DNA of 64,000 nt from Diplosphaera chodatii (taxonomy: Eukaryota; Chlorophyta; Trebouxiophyceae; Prasiolales; Stichococcaceae), in assembly GCA_032358165.1 (NCBI GenBank), contig JAALGY010000030.1, positions 1,054,001 to 1,118,000 on the forward strand, given 5' to 3'. The notes under the pieces were generated by a model that had not been told where the DNA came from, did no database searches, and saw only the letters and a list, made by a program, of their open reading frames with translations. The position numbers and the translations under genes were made by a program. Each line of letters opens with the position of its first letter. Within the stretch, counting starts at the first letter, position 1. This document shows positions 1-11,779 of this stretch, in pieces.

Positions 1-2027
1 ACGCATTGTTTGCGCCAGGGTCTGCAAGGTGGTCTTCCAGGTTCTGCATTGTTGGAGACATGCCAGGCTGGGTAGCTGCACAGGTAGCTGCTGTGGGGAC
101 TAACAGTACATGACCAGCACCAAGCACATTGATTCCAGCATGGCGCTCACCTCAATTGGGCCCTTGCCGGTCACTATGGCCTGCACAAAGAAGCCAAGGG
201 CGGAGAACTGCGCCAAGCGGCCGTTCTTGATCTCCTTCACCTGCACAGTCAGTAGACATAAGAGTCCCATCAGTAGAGGCGTTGGAAAGCTCTGGGACCA
301 CGGTGAAGTGGGTATTACAAGTCATCGTGGCCAAGATGTGTGTGAATGAGCAGCCCTGTGTCACTCACCCGCAGCTCAGCAAATGTGTCGGGGTCATCAG
401 CCAGGCCCAGGGGGTCGAAGGCGCCGCCCGGGTAGGTGGAGGCGTCCGGACCCTCGCCCAGGGGGCCACCATTAACGCGGTACGCCTCAGCGGCTCCCAG
501 CAGTACGACCTGCAACTGGGACCTGGCAGGTGCATTGTATGCCCACGAGAGACGCGGTTGCCCTGCTTCAACAGCTGGTAAACAGCATGTACGAATGGAG
601 TGTACAGCAGGGGCAATGCACAGCGTGCAGGGTCGGCAAGCATGCCAGATCATCTGCACACCTGCACAGCCAGCGTGGCTATGATTGACTGGGCGTGCAC
701 CAGGGCCGGGTTGCCCAGGTAGTTCAGGCCATCCCTGCTAAAGATCTGCACTCAAGTTTTGGCACACTCAGATACTTGTATGTTCAGGAGTGTCAAGTGA
801 ACGTGGGTTTGCAATGTGCTGCTGATACATGTAGAAGCCGTGGGCAATGGAGACCACGTTCATGAAAGGCAAGAAACGCCTGCAGTGATGCACACCTGTG
901 CGCCGGCCTTGAACCATACGGCTTCCCCGAACTGCACATTGGAGTATTTGGCCAGCAGCTCTGGCGTCACCTGCGGCAAGCAAGTCAGGTGACCACGCAT
1001 CATCACCATGACCCTTAGCGCTAGCTACACCTTGATGCGCCTGAAGAGGAGGCACGCACGATGCCCAGCCGATAGCTAGTGTGTGCGTGCTCTGGCGTTC
1101 ATTGCACCCTTGTGAGGTGCCGGCTGGGTGCATAGTGTCTCGAACGGAGGCTGCATGCATGGATGGTGACTCACAATGCCGAGGGTACCGAGCAGCGCCC
1201 AGCGGCTATGGATCAACTCGATCTCGCGGTAGCGGGCAAAGGTCTCAGGGTCGGCCGACAGCCCGGCGGTGTCCCAGCCGTAGTCACCAGCAAACTCACC
1301 AGACAGGTACTCTGCAGCAGCAAGCAAGGGATGCAAGCAGTTCGTGTGAGCAGCTATGCGGTCAGAGTGTTGCGTGTCACCTCAACAAGTGCCTTGCACG
1401 TTCCGGACGTGCGCAGCCGGTAGGGTTCATAAAAACAGCAAGCATGATCAGGTAGTCACCTGGGACGGCGCCGTCAGAGAAGGGTCCTAGCCACTTGGCA
1501 CGGTCGGGACCTGCAATGTATGTGCACTTGCCAAGATTATCCTTGCTTTGGCAGTCCTTCGTTCGTTGCTACGACCATCGATGACACTAGATGCGGAGAC
1601 TGCATGCACTTGTTGCATCACTAGATGTGACATGTCTCCCGTGCAGAGTGCAGTTGTATTTGCGGCAACGAACAGAGGCGTGCAATACGCACGCACCATA
1701 CCACTCAATCGCAGCACGAGTGACCTGCTTGCTGCCGACACTGCGAGACACCTGCGCATTAAATGCCGTCTCAGCAGATAACGCAAACTGATACGTGGTT
1801 TGGTGCGAAATTCATTTGCGGATGGAGGAAAGCACCAAATAAATAAAGTTGTGCTGAGTTGCAGCAGACAACGCAGCCGCGCAGCGCAGTTGCAGAGCAC
1901 CATTTGACCAAAAACAGCTTGAGGAGATGCTCGTGACGCGTTCGGCTGGTGGCGCATGCGACTGCACCTTGTTGCTGGCACCGAAGGCCACACGGCCCGC
2001 AGGTGCAAGAGCGAGGTTGGCGGCCAT
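1..2027 (-). CDS. LHCB: LHCII chlorophyll a/b-binding protein (3' end off window)
   Basis: This is a major light-harvesting complex II apoprotein, which binds chlorophyll a/b and xanthophylls in the thylakoid membrane and feeds photosystem II. Nine exons chain in frame: 1968-2027, 1697-1751, 1460-1510, 1175-1311, 896-970, 662-745, 369-515, 151-240 and 43 to beyond the left edge. The start ATG at 2027 opens a short plastid transit peptide ([20 protein letters not shown]). The mature N-terminus carries the LHCII trimerisation motif WYGPDR. Next come [20 protein letters not shown], helix B with [16 protein letters not shown], the lumenal part [20 protein letters not shown], then [32 protein letters not shown] and helix A with [19 protein letters not shown]. 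The last visible residues, [14 protein letters not shown], match the usual LHCII tail, so only about ten to twenty residues are missing. The trimer motif argues against CP26 or CP29. Two G-box cores lie upstream (see 2140-2178). Confidence 0.96.
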
Positions 2028-2443
2028 CTTTGCAGGGCAGAAGAGGATTGTGAGGAAATCAAGCCTTAGCGACAGGGAGCGAGTGCAATTGGAAGTGTGG
2101 CAGCACTGAGTTGACGCAGCTGAATGTCGCGACAAACGTGGCACGTGCCGCCGCGGCGTGATCTGTGACCCTCACGTGCTCGCACGCTGCAGATGAATTT
2201 GGCTTCAAAGTGCCTAGGTCGAACAAAAGGGCCCCTTCAACCCCTGCACCCAACAACGGGCCCTGTACTCTGATGGACATCTTGTTGCTTGCAGTGCGCT
2301 TTGCCGCTTTGCCGTTGTACTGCTACATGCGATGCGGTCAGCGTAGCAACCGGGAGGTGGCACGCGGCGGTACAATCTGCGCAGGCCATATGCGTGCATG
2401 ACGCAGCGCAGCCGCAGCACCCAGCCACATTATTGATGCATTG
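2028..2443. promoter_or_regulatory. Divergent upstream region, LHCII / R3HCC1-like
   Basis: This is a 416-bp head-to-head spacer between the LHCII start (minus) and the proposed R3HCC1-like start (plus). It contains two CACGTG cores and no recognisable TATA box. It must hold the LHCII promoter and 5' UTR. An upstream exon of the plus-strand gene in this spacer cannot be excluded. Confidence 0.5.
2140..2178. promoter_or_regulatory. Pair of G-box (CACGTG) elements upstream of LHCII
   Basis: GGCACGTGCC, a 10-bp perfect palindrome, lies at 2140-2149, and CACGTG recurs at 2173-2178. They are about 115-150 bp upstream of the LHCII ATG. In land plants G-boxes bind bHLH and bZIP factors and are common in light-regulated promoters. 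A role here is inference from position, and the elements could serve either divergent gene. Confidence 0.4.
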
Positions 2444-3671
2444 ATGGCAGATGGTAAGCAGCAGCCAGATGAAAATGTCACCGAGCAGCTGGAGGCCTTG
2501 AGCTTGCAGGTGAGTCATTGTGGGGTCACCTCGTGGTATACATTTGCCGGCGTCAGCATCATGACTGTATGACGCTTCTGTAGGATCGTTCCCCTGGTAT
2601 CGTGCTGCGTCTGGTCGTGCAGGACCAGGATGGCGATGCAGCAGAAGATTGGGACGCTGTAGATGGTGCGCTGCACTGGTGTGTTGTCCTATGATGGGCA
2701 CGCCGGTTGATCCGCAGGAAGCTTGATGTCTGACACATCTCGTACAGATTGGGATGCGCCAGGGGCAGTGCCCCAGCTTCGGCCTGCTAAGGCGAAAGCG
2801 CCACTACTGCCCAGTACCTCTGCACCCGCGGCAAACGTTAGGGCGCAGTCAGCGCGTGAGCCGCAGGAGGCAGCAGATGAACAGCGGCCAACACCCCTTC
2901 GAGAGGTCATCACCTCATGAAATTTGAAGTGCTGCACCATGCTGTCAATGTTCAGAGTGCTGACTGCCGGCTGGATTTGTGCAGATTGCATTTGAGGGCG
3001 GCCACATACTGGAGTTCCACAACCTCAGCACAACCTGCACTTCAACAGACCTAGAGGCATGGCTGGCGAAGCATGACCAGGGAAGACTGCCAGCAGTTGT
3101 TAGGTACGTGTCCTTATCGGCAGCCGTGTCCTTTTCGGCAGCCATGCACGGAGTCAGACTGTTCACTGTACGGTGACACACATCTTGCAGTCTTGCAATG
3201 TTGCGACTGGGCGTCTCAGGTGGGTGGATGAGGAGCATGCGCTTGCGCTGCTGTTCGATCCAGCATCGGCGCAACATGTGCTGCAGCAGCCATGCAAGTA
3301 CCAGAAGCGCTCCTTCGACAAGGTGTGTGTTGGCCCCTGCGATTGGCACATCTGCATAACATAGACCAACACATCATCTGATCTGCTACATGCCGGGGGT
3401 CATGAAACGGATACAATCTGTGCCCGGCAAATCACTGCGTCTATAGGCGTCACTAGCAGCTCGGTGCATGCCGGCCAAGCAGCTGGCGCCGCCGGCGCCA
3501 CGGCCAAAGACCAACACGGCTGTCGCCAGCCGCCTCATCGGCAGCGCGCTGGGCATGCGGGGCGTGCGCAACAAGGCACATGAGGCTGCATTGGCAGAGC
3601 AGCAGCAGCAGAAGGCACAGCAGCGGCGTCTTCGACAGGAGCAGCTAGGAGCAGCATGGGATGCAGAATGA
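2444..3671 (+). CDS. R3HCC1/R3HCC1L-like protein with RRM-type fold
   Basis: This gene resembles the conserved C-terminal module of animal R3HCC1/R3HCC1L (R3H and coiled-coil domain proteins). The exon at about 2985-3103 reads HILEFHNL followed by a helix. A junction splitting an Arg codon (3103 to 3219) then gives RWVDEEHALALLFDPASA, the second RRM-like strand motif typical of this family. The last exon contains RPKTNTAVASRLIGSALG, another family signature, and ends in a Gln-rich coiled stretch at 3671. An upstream exon reads MADGKQQPDENVTEQLEALS (2444 onward), followed by an acidic exon at 2582-2664 and a Pro/Ala-rich linker exon. No R3H domain was seen. The start at 2444 is the first in-frame ATG of the first convincing exon and is uncertain. 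The molecular role is unproven, although an RNA-related one is plausible from the fold. Confidence 0.68.
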
Positions 3672-4004
3672 ATACTGCAAGCTTCATGAAGCAGTGATGA
3701 GCAAATCAGTCGTGACTGTCTTACACCTCTTGAATACTGAGTGACGATACAGTGGTTTGGTTCCATAACTTCTGACGATTGCAAATCGTATGCAATTCTG
3801 TAGGCTTCAGAGACTGCGACCACAATCTGATATGTGCACCAGGTCAGCAACAGAGTGCAGCGGTCTGACATCAGCCTTGCAAAGGAGACTCCACAAGAAC
3901 TGAACAATACTTTGTGATACTGCCTACATTCTCAGGTGCTGACTGTGCTGTATTGCACTGCAATGCGCGCCGGCATATCAAGATTCTATTGATTTGGCAC
4001 ATTA
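3672..4004. other. Convergent intergenic spacer
   Basis: This is 333 bp between two convergent stop codons, so it should hold the 3' UTRs of both. TTACA at 3721-3725 (TGTAA on the minus strand) could be the chlorophyte-type poly(A) signal for the minus gene. Nothing else was recognised. Confidence 0.4.
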
Positions 4005-4715
4005 CTTCTCCTCTGAGATTGTCTGTAGCTGCTGATTCAGGTCGCCCACATCGACGGCATCTGCAACGAGATTTGAGGCTGTGTCGCATCCATCTGTGGC
4101 ATCTGCCTCCGCTGCAGTGTATGGTTGCACTGGCTGACATCAGCATGCTCACCTCTTTCTGCCATTGGCGCACTCATATCGTCCATCAGGTTCCTGACCT
4201 TGGCCACTGGTGGTGCTTTATCAGTGCCACCTTGAACCTCTGGCAGGAAGGATACATAGGCACTGCCGCCACCAGCCTTCATAGCCTGCTGCAGCTGCCT
4301 GACAATGCGTTCCGCCTCCTCAAGCTGGATTAAGCACGACGCATGTTTAGCTCAGCAATAAGCGAGACACAGAACAGGCCCGACACCTGACTGACAGCAG
4401 CACGCGGGGACAGGTGCACCAACAAGCAGCAGATGAGCCGGCCCAGGGGCGACCTGTGCTGGCCGAACAATTAGGCCAACTGGAGGCGGCGGCAAGGCGG
4501 ACATTGACTCATCATCACGTCGAGGCACGCATCTGCGCGCACGAAGTAGCCACCACGTGGTGGTAGTTGATTGATCGGCGTGGAATTGGATGGAACGAGC
4601 GCTGCCGCAAGGTGCATCCTTGTGCATGCTATACTTCGTGCAAAGCCCACCTGAAACAGGACCAGAGCGATCTGCCACCGCTGTGCTGGCACCCTGCACG
4701 CTTGGTGCTGTCCAT
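4005..4715 (-). CDS. Small unidentified protein with predicted helical core
   Basis: I do not recognise this gene. Two exons are well supported. One, about 4334-4127, begins after a CCAG acceptor and reads LEEAERIVRQLQQAMKAGG, followed by SAYVSFLPEVQGG and VRNLMDDMSAPMAER. It splices with a preserved Asp codon into a last exon, about 4062-4005, reading DAVDVGDLNQQLQTISEEK and then TAA. The visible part is about 77 residues, charged and probably alpha-helical, with no membrane segment. The 5' part is unresolved: an ATG at 4715 (MDSTKRA) is the best candidate start, but the connecting exon is unclear because of phase. The Bud20-type gene starts about 480 bp away in divergent orientation. Confidence 0.45.
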
Positions 4716-5198
4716 GAGGCACTTGGCTCTAGAGGGGCTGGTGTGAGTCGGTGATCACCATCCTACGCTCCTGTTCGGTCCTCGCATGGCTGACCGCCAA
4801 TGAAACCGCCGTTTCAGATGCAAGTCCTGTTGCCCACCAGAGACAGGCCACATCCCTTGATGTGACCCCGTGCGTGGCGTCCTGCATCGTGTGTGCCACG
4901 CGTGGCCTTGGTGGCGTTGTTGGGTTCGATGGTCCGAGGCCTGGAGCTGGTGGAAGCAGGTCCACCGAGCTGCTGTCGCCACAAAGTCGTCAGTGCGCGG
5001 CAGTCCTACCGGAATGCTGGAACAGTGCCTGCATCCAGCCGCACACTTCCCATTGTGCATGCCTACATAGCAAGTGTCGCTTTACACACCTTTTTGCCGT
5101 TGCTTTACAAGGCGTTCGCTGCTGGCGATTCAGTGTACATTGGCGCGGTGTGAATCTGCAGCTGGTCTGTAGTGATAGCGGGGAGCCCCGTGAGTGAG
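4716..5198. other. Divergent intergenic region
   Basis: About 480 bp lie upstream of both the small minus-strand gene and the Bud20-type gene. Several open frames cross it on both strands, but none shows a family motif or a coherent splice chain. It probably holds two promoters and perhaps a first exon of the minus gene. Confidence 0.35.
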
Positions 5199-6128
5199 AT
5201 GCCAAAGAACGCAAAGGGTGCGTAGTGCCCTGGTCACGCCATACGCGCACGTCATCGTCAGTGATGCAGCGGCGCGATGCCGATGGTTGTTCCACCTGCC
5301 GCCATGTGCCATGTGTTCAGGAACCAAAGGGGTCGGGCGTCGTGGTACGCACTCGCACAAGAGCAGGAAGACACACAAGCTTGGACTGCGCGCCACCTTC
5401 CTTGAGCGCCACATTGACCAGGTGTCACAATGACCAGGCTGCGGCATGCCGGCATGGGTGCAACCGACTACACACGGGACGTGGAGCAGTTTGACCACCG
5501 CAAAGCCTTCTGTCATGCAGAGCCATGCCTTCCTGCAGGTGTGGGAGGACGTGCGCAAGGCCGACCCGGTCAAGACAGACAGCACCGGCCCAATCGGCAC
5601 CACAGACAAGTGCGCGCGGACACACCACGCCGATGCAGGCACCTCCATGGCGCCAGCGCAAAAGAGCACACGCGCTGGATGCCGTCAGTGATATGAGGAG
5701 CCAACAGTGCCAGCTGCTGGTCTTACTGTCCTGCAGGGTGGCCCTTGACGAGGACGTCCCGGCCTTTGGCAAGAATTACTGCGCCACCTGCAGCCGCTAC
5801 TTCGTGACACCCCATGCGCTGACAGCCCACAGCAAAAGCAAGGATCACAAGCGCAGGTCAGCCGGCCACCTAATCAGGACATATTATGGACTTGCAGTAG
5901 CGTGACCTGTAGCAATTGTGGACAACTGCACACAGCGGACGGAGATGGAGGACAAGCGTGCAATGCACGTCTGATCTTGAGGCCGCTGTGGTTCGCAGGA
6001 TCAAGGAGCTGCAGGGCGACCGGCCGCACCGTCAGGCGGATGCTGAGAAGGCGGGCAACATGGGCGCGCCCGACAATGGCCCAAAGCTGCGCAGCGCCGG
6101 CGCTGTGCCAGCTGCCATGGAGCAGTGA
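5199..6128 (+). CDS. BUD20: Bud20/ZNF593-type C2H2 zinc-finger ribosome-biogenesis protein
   Basis: Bud20/ZNF593 family proteins bind pre-60S ribosomal particles and help nuclear export of the large subunit (family knowledge). Five exons chain in frame from the ATG at 5199. They are MPKNAKG with a split Gly codon at 5217; the basic exon GRRGTHSHKSRKTHKLG through LERHIDQ; VWEDVRKADPVKTDSTGP through TTDK (donor AA|GTGCGC); the zinc-finger exon; and IKELQGDRPHRQADAEKAGN to TGA at 6128. The finger reads YCATCSRYFVTPHALTAHSK then KDHKRR, giving the C-x2-C...H-x5-H pattern of this family. It is preceded by the usual DEDVPAFGK. Total length is about 150 residues, slightly longer than yeast or human members. 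The basic N-terminus probably serves as nuclear and rRNA-binding signal. Confidence 0.92.
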
Positions 6129-6222
6129 TTGGTGGGCGGCTGCTGCGCTGCAAGGCGCATGCAATCCGGCAGAGTGCACAGCAGTTGACTGACAACAGCG
6201 TCGCCCGGAGCAGCAGGGCAGC

Positions 6223-9200
6223 ATGCTGGGGCAGTGCAGCACGGCTGCAGCACGGCAGGCAGCCCTACAGTGCACCTGTTGGTCGCCTGTCTGGGAGCCA
6301 AGTCCTGTCACAGCACTGGCATGTGGCCGCTCAAGGCTGCATGCCAAAAGTGTGCGTGCTGGCCAGCCGCAGGCACAGAAGCCACAGGCCAGCAGCCGCC
6401 AGACTCCGCGGCGGCTGCCTCTTGCTGGGGCAGGCAAGCAGAGCACACCAGACGCTTCAAACCTGTTGACGCGCACACCAGCAGACAACAACGGTCAGCC
6501 CCAGCCCGGCAAACGCCACCTGCCAACAAAGAGGCAGGAGCTCGCGGACCAGCCGCATGGCACTGAGGCTGTAGCCTCTACTGGTCCTCCTGCTGTGCAG
6601 CGGCATATGCAGCGCTTGCAGCGGCTGGACCGTCCGCCAGTGCAGGCTGTGCCTGCGGCTGACAGAGACGCAGCTGCGCAGCCGGCTGCCCGACGCACGC
6701 AGAGGCGCTCACAGCCATGGAGCGAGCAGCCGAAGGCAAATCAGAGCTTGCAACGTGATCAGCCTGCCAGTACAAGCAGCAGCAGACGCACACCACCCCG
6801 ACGAGCGGCGTCAGGCAAGGGTGCTTCCACACGGCCGCAGCAGCCGCCCAGCGGCACTGCCCACCCGCCGCCACAGCGTCGCAGGCCGCAGGTCGAGGAC
6901 TCTGCCACCCTGCCGCCGGCACTGCAGCATGCTGCAAAGGAGCTGGAGGAGCAGCTCGGCGAGGCAGGCCGGGAGGACGTCCGTGGCGAGGTGGCCAGCC
7001 GGCGGCTGCAGCAGGACGAGCCGTGGCAGCAGCGCTGCAATGAGGTGCGACCGCCCGCCTCGTGCGCTTCCCGTAAGCTGCTTAGGGATGCTGGCTATGT
7101 ACATCACTTGGATCATGCCCCCAGCCAAGGCCATCTGAGTGAAGCCTCCCTACATGCGCAGGTCTGCTGTCAGCTGGCCACTGCCGGCCACCCGCGCCGC
7201 GCGCTGCGCATCCTGCATGCTGCAGTGGACGCCCTGGCGCTGTCCCCAGCCGACGTCGCCACAGGCAGAGCGATCGTCGGCGCGCTGTGCTCCCAGCGGG
7301 CTCCGTCGTCAGCGGCAGCATGGGCGCTGAAGGCGCTGCCGCCGGAGCAGAGCCTCTACACCAGGCTGCTGAACGCCTGCCGCATCAGTGGCAGCCGCAA
7401 GGTGGGCCTCATGAACATGTCACCAAAGGTGCCTTGAGGATCTCACCTCTGGTCAGCTGACCTGCCGCACGTTCTGGAGGCCAGATCAGCCACCCAGCGG
7501 AAAGGGCGCCCCTCTCATGGGGCCAGGCTGTATGTACGTGCGCTGCTGAGGTTGTGACTGTTCATGTGCAGGGTGTTCAGCGGATCGCCGCATGCCTGCG
7601 GGCAGAGCCGCGGCTGCCTGACGACGCACTGTCTGTCAACACCTGGTTCATGCTTGTCCACTGCCTGGTGCGCCGTTGTGCTAGCGTGATGTGAAGCATG
7701 TGCAAGTGCATGGCATCACTCACACAAGGAGGTGGTTTGACCACCACAGTACATGAGAACCCGCCAGGTGCATGTGATCCTGTGGAGATGTCGCAGGCCG
7801 CAGCGGGTGACCCGACACGTGCGCACGCTGCGTTTGCACGTATGAGGGCGGTGGGCGCATGGCAGATGCACGACACATATCACACGCGCTTCGTGAACGT
7901 GTTGCTGGACGCCTATGATGCAGACTTCGAGGCCGCCTGGCAATGGTGCGGCACCACCCTGCTGTCAACTGGGATCTACCATGAAGAACATGGGTAGCAC
8001 TATGCAGTCAGTGCAAATTTCAGCAGTGGAGACATGCTGTCCTGATGACCTGCAGGTTTGACCAGCTCCGAGCGCAGGGCTTCAAGGGTGATACTGTCAC
8101 GTACTCCACCCTCATCAAGATCGCCATGAAGGTGTGAAGGCCGCCTGCACACCAGAGGCCGTGGGTATCTGCTGAGGACCAGGCTAGCTTCTGCACTTCT
8201 GGAGGTTACGCACACGGTCCTTGGGCTTTTTGGCAATGTGACGCCATTGGGGTGACGGCCACTCCGGGGTGCCCACCTGCAGGTGCCCAGCTCGGCCGCA
8301 GCCATGCGCGCCCACGACGCGATGCTGGCCGCGGGCGTTCGCGGCCATGCAGTCCTGTACAACACGCTCGTGAAGACGTTCACGTACGAGGCGGAGCGCG
8401 GCGCCCTGGCCCCGTATGTGCGGCAGGGTGCGCCGGGCGCTGGTCGCGGCCCTGCAGCAGGCCTGCTGTCCAGCGCATGGGACCCCCGCGAGGTGGGACT
8501 CCTCAGCGATCCAGATCATGCTCAATGCTGTGATGTCTTGAACCTCATTGCCATCACCAAGTGATATTAGACATTTCACCAGGCTTGGTAGGGAGACGCA
8601 CGATTGTTCACATGGGCGAACTTCATCCTCTGCTCCATTCTGTTATGTGCACCTACCTGGAAGGTGTTGCGGGGATCATTCATACAGTCGTTGTTGATGC
8701 AAAGTGCACGGCTTGCGTACAGATTGTCACGACCTTATCTCCTGCAATGCAGGTGCAGCAGGTGATGGCAGCAGCAGGCTTCGTGCTTTGCCCTGGATCA
8801 AAGGTGTTGGGCTCACTGATGATTGCAGCAGGCAAAGCGGGCCAGGGTGCCTCAGTGCAGGTTGGTTTTGGCACTGATGCATGGCCACAACAGACTGCAG
8901 AGACTGATAATGTCGGTGGTAGTTGTCGTGCATGGGCCGTCAGCATGGTGAACAGGACGGGCATTGGGCCTGGAAATGATGGTGAATCGATAGGCAGCGG
9001 CGTGAACTGACGAAGAGATTGTGCTTTGGTGCAGGCCATCTGGGATGAGGCGCTCGCTGCCAGCCAGGGCCGCTGCCCGAACCTAAGGCTGTTGCAAGCA
9101 TTCATGCATGCCTGCAACTGCTGCAGCCAGGTGGGACGCCGGCCACATTGCTCGCTTCTTGCTCTTACCTTGGAATCCATGGTATTTTCTCAAGAATCGA

Positions 9201-11512
9201 TGATGTTGACGGTGCATTTGCGCACATCTTGGAGGGGCAGCGAGCACTGGCGGCATTTCGACAGGTGTGCCCCGCACAGCTGCAGCCAGACATTATCACC
9301 TTCAACCTGGCAATCTCGGCATGTGGGCCTGCTCCTGGCGAGGTGAGGCACGCCAGCCGCCGCGCTGTCTCTCTAAGTACTGCTCCGAGTCCGTGTGGTT
9401 ATTGTCAGATTGTCTCTACAGACAACAGGCGCAAATGATCCAAGAGCGACCTTGTGCAGGCGGTGCCTCGTGCCAGCCTTGCCATGGCGCTCCAGCTGCT
9501 ACGCCGTGCAAAGCAGCAAGGACTGCAGCCGGTCGACTCAACGTACCGTGCGCTGCTGCGGCTTTGTGCGCTGTCTGGGAGGGGTCGGGCAGCTCTCCGC
9601 CTGCACAAGGTGCAGCCCTGCCCTGTCAGGCTGTCAGGCATCACCCACATCAGCAGCAGTGCACTGGTCATGCCATGCCATATATCCTTCGCCCGGCTGC
9701 CACTTGACCTGCAGGAGGAACAGGCAGTGGCCCTCGGTTGGGATAGACCTCTGGCAGTACCGATGCATCATGCACTTCACTGCGGCAGGCGAAATGTGAG
9801 TCTGTTGACATCGCTGAGTGGCATGCTGCGCAGGACATGGGGCGGTGTGGTGTCCCGGACGACCGGTTCACGTGCATGTGTGTGATGGAGGCACTTGCAG
9901 CAGAAGGGCTGGTGAGCGCCACTGTACTGACACCTGCAAGAAGTACATGTTGTGAGTGGGGCACGGTTGCTGCTCAGCGGGAGGTAAACGAACACCAAGC
10001 ACTGAAAGGGCTTGCAATGGGCCTGCAGGTCCACGAGGCTGCTGGAATCTGGAAAAGCATGGTCTGGGGCCCCAACCGCAGACGCCCTGACCGCAAGGTT
10101 TGCATCAAGCTGACCTGTAAACATGCTGGAACGCCGAAGACGAAACTGCTCAACCTCGCAAATGATGCTCGCTCGCAGCTTTTGAGTCAGCCATGGCTGC
10201 AATGTGGCTGGTGACCCTGCGTATGTTGCTGCAGGCGTTCCTCAAGGCCAGCAGCATCTTCCGACGGGCAGGAGCGCTGCAGCAGGCGCTGCATGCATAC
10301 AATGGCATGCGCAGGATGGGTGCGCCTGTCACCTACTGCAGCAAAAGACAACCCCCATCTTCACACCTTGCAAGACTGCAGGCATCCACTGAACTGTTAT
10401 TCTGCAGGTGCTGGGCAAGCCGTGATTTCTTTCCACTGCAGGCCATCGACCGTCCAACACCGAGTTCCGGGCGCTGATGCTCGCTGCGACCGAGGCAGCA
10501 ATGCACGGCGGCGCACCTGTCAAGCGGGTGCCGCTGGCAGCTGGGGACCTGCCCCGTGGGTTCGGTGCAGCCACGGACGCCGCCGCCGGCCCGGGAGCAG
10601 GCGGCTCCTCCGCTGTGGCCGGATCAGACGGCCGGCTCGCGCCGGTGGATCTGCACGGGCTGTCGGGCGCCGAGGCGCGCGCCGCGGTCCTCACCACCCT
10701 GTCTCACCTGCAGGAGCTGTGGCGCCGGGGCGAGCGCATCCTCGGCGACCTGGTGCTCATCACCGGCTCCGGGCAGCACAGCGCGGGCAGCCCCGTGCTG
10801 CGCAGCTCAGTGCAGCGGCTGCTGGCGTCGCTGCAGCTGGCGCCCGACGATGCGGGTGCAGCCGCTGGCGGCGGCAGCGCAAGTGGGCCGGCGGCCGGCG
10901 GCATGGGGCCGGCCTTCGCGGGGTATGCTCGCTTCTCGGGCCGGAGGCATGCGCAGCCCGGTGACGCAGACACTGTGCCGCAGCCCGGGGCAGCCGCTGA
11001 GGAGCAAGCTCAGCGACCGACAAAGGACGCAGGTGCGTACACACATGCGCTGCAGCTGCTGTTGCTTGGTTGAAGACACTGGGTTGTGACACTGGCTTGG
11101 TCGGTGCATCCAAATGTCCTCTGACATACTTGTGTGTGTACTGGCAGTGTTGGTGGACACGGGGCTGCGGCCGCGGCACGGCGGCTTCCCCGCGGCAGCA
11201 GACCTGGCGGCCGGGCTGGGTGTGGGCGCGCCCACGGGTGCAGCGGTGCAGTGGGCGCAGGCGCTGACAGAGGCCATCATCTTGGACTGGTGCGCGAGCT
11301 CGCGGCCCGCACGGCTGCAGCATGCACCAGACGCCGCTGAAGCTCGCAGCAGGAGCGACTTGGCGTCGAGCGCTGGGCAGCTGGTGGCGCGGCAGGCCGA
11401 TACAGCCTGGATGGATTCAGCCATGCAGCAGGGTGTTGCCAACCCTGGGCGGATTGTGGTCACCAATGCAGTGCTGCTGCGCTGGCTGCAGTCTAAGGCC
11501 TCCAGAGGCTGA
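6223..11512 (+). CDS. PPR-SMR protein, probably organellar
   Basis: This is a pentatricopeptide-repeat protein with a C-terminal SMR domain, a plant/algal class acting mostly in plastids or mitochondria on RNA or gene expression (GUN1 is one member). The first exon, about 6223-7400, encodes a long Gln/Pro/Arg/Ala-rich leader. PPR-like helical pairs follow across many small exons, for example FDQLRAQGFKGDTVTYSTLI (about 8056), AHDAMLAAGVRGHAVLYNTL (about 8310), CPAQLQPDIITFNLAISACG (about 9270) and LQLLRRAKQQGLQPVDSTYR (about 9490). The SMR domain is at about 10640-10830: VDLHGLSGAEARAAV and then VLITGSGQHS, with the DLH and GxGxHS motifs intact. About 130 further residues follow before TGA at 11512. 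The ATG at 6223 is the first in the long exon, about 95 bp past the previous gene's stop. It cannot be assigned to GUN1 or another named subgroup by eye. Predicted length exceeds 1,000 residues. Confidence 0.85.
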
Positions 11513-11779
11513 GCGTTTGGAGTGTCCAGGCTGTATTGTCGCTCCTATGGGTTGCTGGGGTCAGGTAGGTAATTCAGAGTGCTCGTTCAGTCAGTTCCTA
11601 GTGTACTTTTGGTGTGTCCTTCTGTAGTGGGGCTGTTCTACTGAAGCAACAGGTGAAGCAAACTTCGCCACGACTACTGCCCGACTGATGATGAGATCAG
11701 ACTTTGCAGAAAGAAAGATGCTGAAAAACCATAGGGGGCCGACACACCGCGCGCACGCCTGCTTGCCCGCCAAATTGCA
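11513..11779. other. Convergent spacer, PPR-SMR / seryl-tRNA synthetase
   Basis: This is 267 bp between two convergent stops. It is lower in GC than the flanking exons, as expected for 3' UTRs. No gene, repeat or clear TGTAA signal was seen. Confidence 0.35.

Noticed and set aside
4921..4945. GGTTCGATGG, a tRNA B-box-like match
   Set aside because: The required CC at the right distance, an A box and cloverleaf arms are absent. Similar partial matches near 21520, 44338 and 57307 fail for the same reason, so no tRNA is called.
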